12,032 nt of DNA, taken from Sulfurimonas sp. (lineage in GTDB: Bacteria > Campylobacterota > Campylobacteria > Campylobacterales > Sulfurimonadaceae). The DNA lies in assembly GCA_021157485.1 (NCBI GenBank), contig JAGGWO010000060.1, positions 1 through 12,032 on the forward strand, written 5' to 3'. Positions 7,935 to 12,032 of the stretch are shown here, piece after piece. The notes beneath the pieces are model-generated. The model worked only from the letters and a program-made list of their open reading frames with translations, searched no databases and had not been told where the DNA came from. Position 1 is the first letter of the stretch. Every line of letters starts with the position of its first letter. The position numbers were made by a program, and so were the translations under genes.

Positions 7935-8321
7935 ATGAAATATGGTGAAAAAGAAATTAGAGAGTTTGATGTCCAAAAAGATTTAGAAATTTGGCCAAAT
8001 GAGCATGAAAAAGATTACCTCATAAAGGTTACTTTACCAGAGTTTATGGGACTGTGTCCAAGAAGCGGTTATCCTGATTTCGCAACTATATATATAGAGT
8101 ATACACCTGATAAATTTGTAGTTGAATTAAAAGCTATAAAACTTTATATAAATTCATTTATGTTTAGATATATAAGTCATGAAAATTCTGCAAATGAAAT
8201 TTATGATGTTATTTGGGAAAGAATTAAACCAAAAAATCTAAAGCTTATAGCAGATTTTAAACCTCGTGGAAATGTTCATACAGTTATAGAGATAGATAGT
8301 TCTAAGATGAGTAAGAGTTAG
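7935..8321 (+). CDS. queF: NADPH-dependent 7-cyano-7-deazaguanine reductase QueF (short type)
   Basis: Reduces the nitrile preQ0 to the amine preQ1 with NADPH in queuosine synthesis; preQ1 is then inserted at the wobble position of GUN-decoding tRNAs. The 128-residue product is the short, single-domain tunnel-fold form. It has the catalytic cysteine in LCPRSGYPDFA (C41, with D48), the QueF motif ELKAIKLY (64-71) for NADPH, the conserved SHE (81-83) and FKPRGN (108-113). No N-terminal extension of the long E. coli type is present. AAGGA (7923-7927) lies 7 bases before the ATG. It is 20 bases after the GGDEF/EAL gene and 2 bases before the next gene, so it is probably part of the gyrB transcription unit. 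No other queuosine gene is in the window. Confidence 0.95.
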   Translation: MKYGEKEIREFDVQKDLEIWPNEHEKDYLIKVTLPEFMGLCPRSGYPDFATIYIEYTPDKFVVELKAIKLYINSFMFRYISHENSANEIYDVIWERIKPKNLKLIADFKPRGNVHTVIEIDSSKMSKS

Positions 8322-8323
8322 AT

Positions 8324-8791
8324 ATGTTTGGGAATATTTTAGGTAAGAAAAAAGATAATATTGAAACAAATGAAAATACGGACATAGCTTTAAAAATTTC
8401 TAAAATGAACTTAACAGAGATGAGAAGCTATGTAAATAATAAGCTAAATGACTTTGAAATTACTCAAGCTGGTCTTGTAGAAGTTATGAAAAAACTAACT
8501 ACTCCTAATGAAAAAACATCAAAAACTTATCTTCAGATAGATGATATGGATTCCAAAAAGAAAAAAGGATTTGATTTAGTTATTATGATTGCAAATTCTA
8601 TGCATATTAGTGTCGAAGTTGTAGAGTTACTACAAGAGTTTATAGCTGTATATAACGACTTAATCGCAAAGTATGATACAGATTATAAAGAGATATATGC
8701 TTCAAGATTTTCAGATGCTTTAGTTCAATCAATAGCTAATGTCAATAAGCACTCAGAGCTTCAAAGAAAGAGTAATGTTTTAGGTGAATAA
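8324..8791 (+). CDS. Hypothetical protein, helical and soluble, not recognised
   Basis: I do not recognise this 155-residue protein. It begins with a short lysine-rich segment (MFGNILGKKKDN) and has no signal peptide, transmembrane segment, cysteine or obvious catalytic motif. It looks mostly helical and charged; the most hydrophobic stretch is about 82-112 and is amphipathic rather than membrane-like. The gene starts two bases after the queF stop with only a weak AAGAG-type ribosome binding site, suggesting translational coupling. Its last 12 bases overlap the convergent nucleotidyltransferase gene. Base composition matches the neighbours. The long intact frame, the tight operon position and coding-like composition argue that it is real. 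Confidence 0.75.
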   Translation: MFGNILGKKKDNIETNENTDIALKISKMNLTEMRSYVNNKLNDFEITQAGLVEVMKKLTTPNEKTSKTYLQIDDMDSKKKKGFDLVIMIANSMHISVEVVELLQEFIAVYNDLIAKYDTDYKEIYASRFSDALVQSIANVNKHSELQRKSNVLGE

Positions 8792-10033
8792 CTCTCTTTT
8801 TAACCAAGCATAAGCCTCTTTTTTTGTTTTAAAATTTCCACTTATTTGAGCTCTATAGGCTCTATCTAAAATTATAGAAAACTCTTTTGATGGTTTGATT
8901 CCAAGACTTATGATATCTTTTCCTTGAACTACAGCTTTTGCTTCTTGATGGAACACACCTAGCTCTTTGGCTCTTGTTTTTAAGTTATTAATATTTTTTG
9001 ATTCTATTTTTGTTTGGGATTTTGCTAGAGAAAAAAGTACAAACTCTTCAATAGTAACTTTTGTAGCAAGTATATAGATGTCGTAGTCACTAAAGAGATT
9101 AAAATTTATATCATTTTGGTGTTTTAGCAAAGATAAGACTTTAGCAAATAAATTTTTGTCATTACTTAGTTTAGAGAGAAAAGTTTCACATTCACTTAGA
9201 GCTAACTGATAACAGAGCGCAGCTAACATCAATATTGTGTTAGTTCTACTATCTTGTGTTTTTAAGGAGCTCATTGTATCAACTGTTTTATATATATTTT
9301 CTAAATTTTGTACATCAATATTTTTAAATTCTGTAAAATAATTAAAGCCATCAAGGGAGTTTAGTAGTTTCAAGCCCAAAGATGGAGTTGTGGATTTTAG
9401 TAAAAGTTTTTTAATTTCTATAAATATTCTCTCTTTTGGCAGTTCATCTAAAATAGACTCTTTTATCATCTTTTTGCAAACTACAAAAAGTTCATTATCT
9501 ATTGATAGATTAAATCTTGAACAAAATTGTACGGCTCTTAAAACTCTCAGAGGGTCTTCTTGAAACTTAACTATATCTACTGCTTTTAAAATTTTGTTTT
9601 TTAAATCTTCTCTACCATTAAATGGATCTAAAATCTTATTTGTTTTAATGTCATAACCGATAGCATTTATTGTAAAGTCACGTCTACTTGTTGCAGTTTT
9701 AAAATCGAGTGAAGAGTCAACTTTAATCTCAAAACCTTTATGCCCTTTATCTATTTTGGAGTCACTTCTTGGAAAAGAGAAATCTATATCTAAATCATCT
9801 ACTCTTAGTTTACATACGCCAAAACTTTTACCAACACTATTCACATCTCCAAACTCTTCTAAAATATTTTCTAGTTTTGAAAATGAGTTTATTCCATAAA
9901 GTTCAACATCTATATCTTTAGACTCAATTTTGAGTAAAAAATCCCTAACATATCCACCAATTATAATAGGTTTAATATTATTAATAAGTAATTTATCAAA
10001 GATTATATTTAATTTATTTGGATAATCAACCAT
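8780..10033 (-). CDS. CCA tRNA nucleotidyltransferase / poly(A) polymerase family protein
   Basis: Class II nucleotidyltransferase that adds or repairs the 3'-CCA end of tRNAs. The 417-residue product has GGYVRD (26-31), the metal-binding DxD in KDIDVE (39-44), the RRDFTINA motif (117-124), LDPFNG (135-140) and EDPLRVLRAVQF (159-170) of the nucleotide-selecting region. The C-terminal half is helical. Where E. coli CCA has an HD phosphohydrolase domain, the sequence reads MLAALCYQLALS with no HD pair, so phosphatase activity is unlikely. Some bacteria split the job into CC-adding and A-adding enzymes, which the sequence alone does not resolve, so no symbol is given. The start at 10033 has no strong ribosome binding site. 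It converges on the hypothetical gene with a 12-base overlap and diverges from typA. Confidence 0.9.
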   Translation of the reverse strand: MVDYPNKLNIIFDKLLINNIKPIIIGGYVRDFLLKIESKDIDVELYGINSFSKLENILEEFGDVNSVGKSFGVCKLRVDDLDIDFSFPRSDSKIDKGHKGFEIKVDSSLDFKTATSRRDFTINAIGYDIKTNKILDPFNGREDLKNKILKAVDIVKFQEDPLRVLRAVQFCSRFNLSIDNELFVVCKKMIKESILDELPKERIFIEIKKLLLKSTTPSLGLKLLNSLDGFNYFTEFKNIDVQNLENIYKTVDTMSSLKTQDSRTNTILMLAALCYQLALSECETFLSKLSNDKNLFAKVLSLLKHQNDINFNLFSDYDIYILATKVTIEEFVLFSLAKSQTKIESKNINNLKTRAKELGVFHQEAKAVVQGKDIISLGIKPSKEFSIILDRAYRAQISGNFKTKKEAYAWLKRELFT

Positions 10034-10296
10034 AATTTACTTTTTACTTTGGATTTTACTGTTTTATAAATAAAATAAAATTTCTTTATTCATTTGAGTA
10101 ATAAAATATAATAGCATATTAATGCGAAAATGGATTTTATATTAGAAGAGTTTATCTGCTCATCATATTACATTAGTAAAAGTATATTGTGTATTTCACA
10201 TGCATATAATATTTTTTTGGGTATAATCGCGAAAATATTTACCCTCAGCTTACTAGATACAGATGTATTTATATTAAAAGCTAAACAAGGAAACTT
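10034..10296. other. Divergent intergenic region between the nucleotidyltransferase gene and typA
   Basis: 263 bases, very AT-rich, with no RNA gene or convincing protein gene. It should hold promoters for both neighbours. For typA the best is at 10212-10227. For the minus-strand gene a TATAAA (minus strand, 10063-10068) about 30 bases before its ATG is possible but weak. Further TATAAT matches at 10107-10112 and 10205-10210 are not distinguished from chance in such A/T-rich DNA. A 75-codon open frame beginning at 10130 runs into typA in another frame and has no recognisable protein character. Confidence 0.6.
10212..10227 (+). promoter_or_regulatory. Candidate typA promoter (T-tract plus extended -10)
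   Basis: Seven T (10212-10218), GGG, then a perfect TATAAT (10222-10227). A T-rich stretch followed by a G and TATAAT, without a -35, is the known form of sigma-70 promoters in Campylobacter and Helicobacter. Initiation near 10234 would give a leader of about 63 bases. Confidence 0.65.
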
Positions 10297-12032
10297 ATGC
10301 AAAAAATTAGAAATATTGCCGTTATCGCTCACGTTGACCACGGTAAGACTACATTAGTTGATGGATTACTAGAACAATCAGGTACATTCGCTTCACATGA
10401 ACAACACGATGAAAGAGCTATGGATAGTAATGATTTAGAAAAAGAGCGTGGTATTACGATTCTTTCTAAAAATACAGCTATACGTTATAAAGATCACAAA
10501 ATAAATATTATTGATACTCCGGGTCACGCTGACTTTGGTGGTGAAGTTGAACGTGTTCTTAAAATGGTTGATGGTGTTTTAGTTCTTGTTGATGCTTATG
10601 AAGGTGTTATGCCACAGACTAAGTTTGTTGTTAAAAAGATGCTTGCTCTTGGTAAAAAACCAATTGTTGTAATTAATAAAATTGACAAACCTTCTGCTGA
10701 GCCAGATCGTGTTGTAGATGAAATGTTTGACCTGTTTGCAGATATGGATGCTACAGATGATCAACAAGATTTCCCAATTATTTATGCAGCTGCTCGTGAT
10801 GGTATTGCAAAATTAGATATGTCTGATCCTGATGGAGACTTTACGTGTATCTTCGAAGCTATTATTAATGCTGTTCCTGTACCAGAAGGTGATGCTGCTA
10901 ACCCACTTCAAGCTCAAGTATTTACACTTGATTATGATAATTATGTTGGTAAAATTGGTATTAGCCGTATTTTTAATGGTACAGTTAATAAGGGCGACAA
11001 CATTATGCTTGCAAAATCTAATGGCGAAATGGTTAAGGGTAAAATCTCTAAACTTATTGGTTTCCATGGTCTTAACCGTATGGAGATTGATCAAGCCGAA
11101 GCTGGTGATATTGTTGCGTTTGCTGGTATGGAGACTGTTGATGTTGGAGATACTGTTGCTGATCCACTTAATCCAGTTGCACTTGACCCTATGCACATTG
11201 AAGAGCCGACACTAACAGTTGTATTTGCTGTAAATGATTCTCCACTTGCTGGTCAAGAGGGTAAGCATGTTACTTCAAATAAACTACGTGAGCGTTTAGA
11301 GTCTGAAATGGTAACAAATGTTGCTATGAAATTGGATTTTGTTGGTGAGGGTAAATTTAAAGTTTCAGGTCGTGGTGAACTTCAGATTACAATTCTTGCT
11401 GAAAATATGCGTCGTGAAAACTATGAGTTCTCTATCTCTCGTCCAGAAGTTATTGTTAAAGAGATTGAAGGTGTTAAGTGTGAGCCATTTGAGCACTTAG
11501 TTATTGATGTTCCTGAAGAATTAAGCGGTACAGTAATCGAGCGCCTTGGTAAGAGAAAAGCTGAGATGAAATCAATGTTACCAATGGGTTCTGGTTTCCA
11601 AAGAATCGAATTTGAAATTCCAGCTCGTGCACTTATCGGTTTCCGTGGACAATTCTTAACAGACACTAAGGGTGAAGGTATTATGAATCACTCTTTCTTA
11701 GAGTTCCGTCCATTTACTGGTAGTGTAGAGTCAAGAAGTTATGGTGCATTAATCTCAATGACACCAGGTTCAACTTTAGCATTCTCACTATTTAATATTC
11801 AAGACCGTGGTGTTCTTTTTATCGGTGTTCAAACTGAAGTATACGAAGGTATGATTGTTGGTGAACACTCACGTTCAAATGATTTAGTTGTTAACCCTAT
11901 TAAAGGAAAGGCACAATCAAATGTACGTTCAAGTGGGGCTGATGAAGCTATCAAACTTATACCATTTAGAAATATGTCTTTAGAGCGTGCTTTAGAGTGG
12001 ATTGAAGATGATGAGCTTCTTGAAGTAACTCC
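10297..12032 (+). CDS. typA: Translational GTPase TypA (BipA), 3' end beyond the window
   Basis: Ribosome-associated translation-factor GTPase linked to stress and low-temperature growth and to 50S assembly. The 578 visible codons carry the EF-G-like G domain: P-loop AHVDHGKTT (11-19), switch-I EKERGITI (48-55), DTPGHADF (73-80) and NKID (127-130). Domain II and the EF-G-like domain III and V follow, with [36 protein letters not shown] sequence in domain III and the TypA-specific C-terminal region including [22 protein letters not shown] and [13 protein letters not shown]. The frame is still open at the window edge. Family length is about 600, so roughly 20-30 residues are missing. The ATG has AAGGA (10287-10291) 5 bases upstream and a promoter about 70 bases upstream. 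Confidence 0.97.
   Translation, partial: MQKIRNIAVIAHVDHGKTTLVDGLLEQSGTFASHEQHDERAMDSNDLEKERGITILSKNTAIRYKDHKINIIDTPGHADFGGEVERVLKMVDGVLVLVDAYEGVMPQTKFVVKKMLALGKKPIVVINKIDKPSAEPDRVVDEMFDLFADMDATDDQQDFPIIYAAARDGIAKLDMSDPDGDFTCIFEAIINAVPVPEGDAANPLQAQVFTLDYDNYVGKIGISRIFNGTVNKGDNIMLAKSNGEMVKGKISKLIGFHGLNRMEIDQAEAGDIVAFAGMETVDVGDTVADPLNPVALDPMHIEEPTLTVVFAVNDSPLAGQEGKHVTSNKLRERLESEMVTNVAMKLDFVGEGKFKVSGRGELQITILAENMRRENYEFSISRPEVIVKEIEGVKCEPFEHLVIDVPEELSGTVIERLGKRKAEMKSMLPMGSGFQRIEFEIPARALIGFRGQFLTDTKGEGIMNHSFLEFRPFTGSVESRSYGALISMTPGSTLAFSLFNIQDRGVLFIGVQTEVYEGMIVGEHSRSNDLVVNPIKGKAQSNVRSSGADEAIKLIPFRNMSLERALEWIEDDELLEVT

Noticed and set aside
10130..10357. 75-codon plus-strand frame before typA
   Set aside because: It runs through the typA promoter and leader into typA in a different frame, has no ribosome binding site and looks like random translation of A/T-rich DNA.
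10579..11666. Several open frames on both strands within typA, and one antisense to gyrB (5057-5251)
   Set aside because: They lie fully inside genes with unmistakable protein signatures, and their translations look like out-of-frame readings of those genes.

Overview
The window is an AT-rich stretch of bacterial chromosome centred on the replication origin. The order ruvC-dnaA-dnaN-gyrB, the absence of recF between dnaN and gyrB, and TTCAC-core DnaA boxes on both sides of dnaA are the pattern of Campylobacterota (Epsilonproteobacteria). The protein sequences look most like free-living Sulfurimonas-type members, but the genus is an inference from recall, not a search.

Left part (1-1271): a complete thioredoxin-2 gene (trxC, +) meets the nucleoside phosphorylase gene ppnP (-) tail to tail with overlapping stop codons. 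ruvC (-), the Holliday-junction resolvase gene, lies upstream of ppnP.

Origin (1272-2989): oriC1, the divergent ruvC/dnaA intergenic region, has five TTCAC-core boxes and two inverted repeats. dnaA follows, starting at a GTG that overlaps an ATG-TGA start-stop. oriC2, between dnaA and dnaN, has four TTCAC boxes, then a C-tract, three CTA triplets and an AT-rich unwinding region. This is the layout of a basal unwinding system (DnaA boxes, GC-rich spacer, DnaA-trios). The dnaN -10 box lies inside the unwinding region.

Replication genes and operon (2990-8791): dnaN (sliding clamp) ends at a clear intrinsic terminator. gyrB then starts a tight co-directional cluster: gyrB, a membrane protein with degenerate GGDEF and EAL domains, queF (queuosine synthesis), and an unrecognised 155-residue protein.

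Right part (8780-12032): a CCA-adding-type tRNA nucleotidyltransferase gene (-) overlaps the end of the hypothetical gene by 12 bases. A 263-base divergent intergenic region with a strong-looking promoter leads into typA (+), which runs off the window about 20-30 residues short of its usual end.

The genes are core replication, DNA topology, repair, tRNA maturation and translation functions. I see no mobile element, CRISPR array, tRNA or rRNA. No undescribed multi-gene system is evident. The most notable points are the fine structure of the bipartite origin, the dnaA start region, and the doubly degenerate GGDEF/EAL protein.
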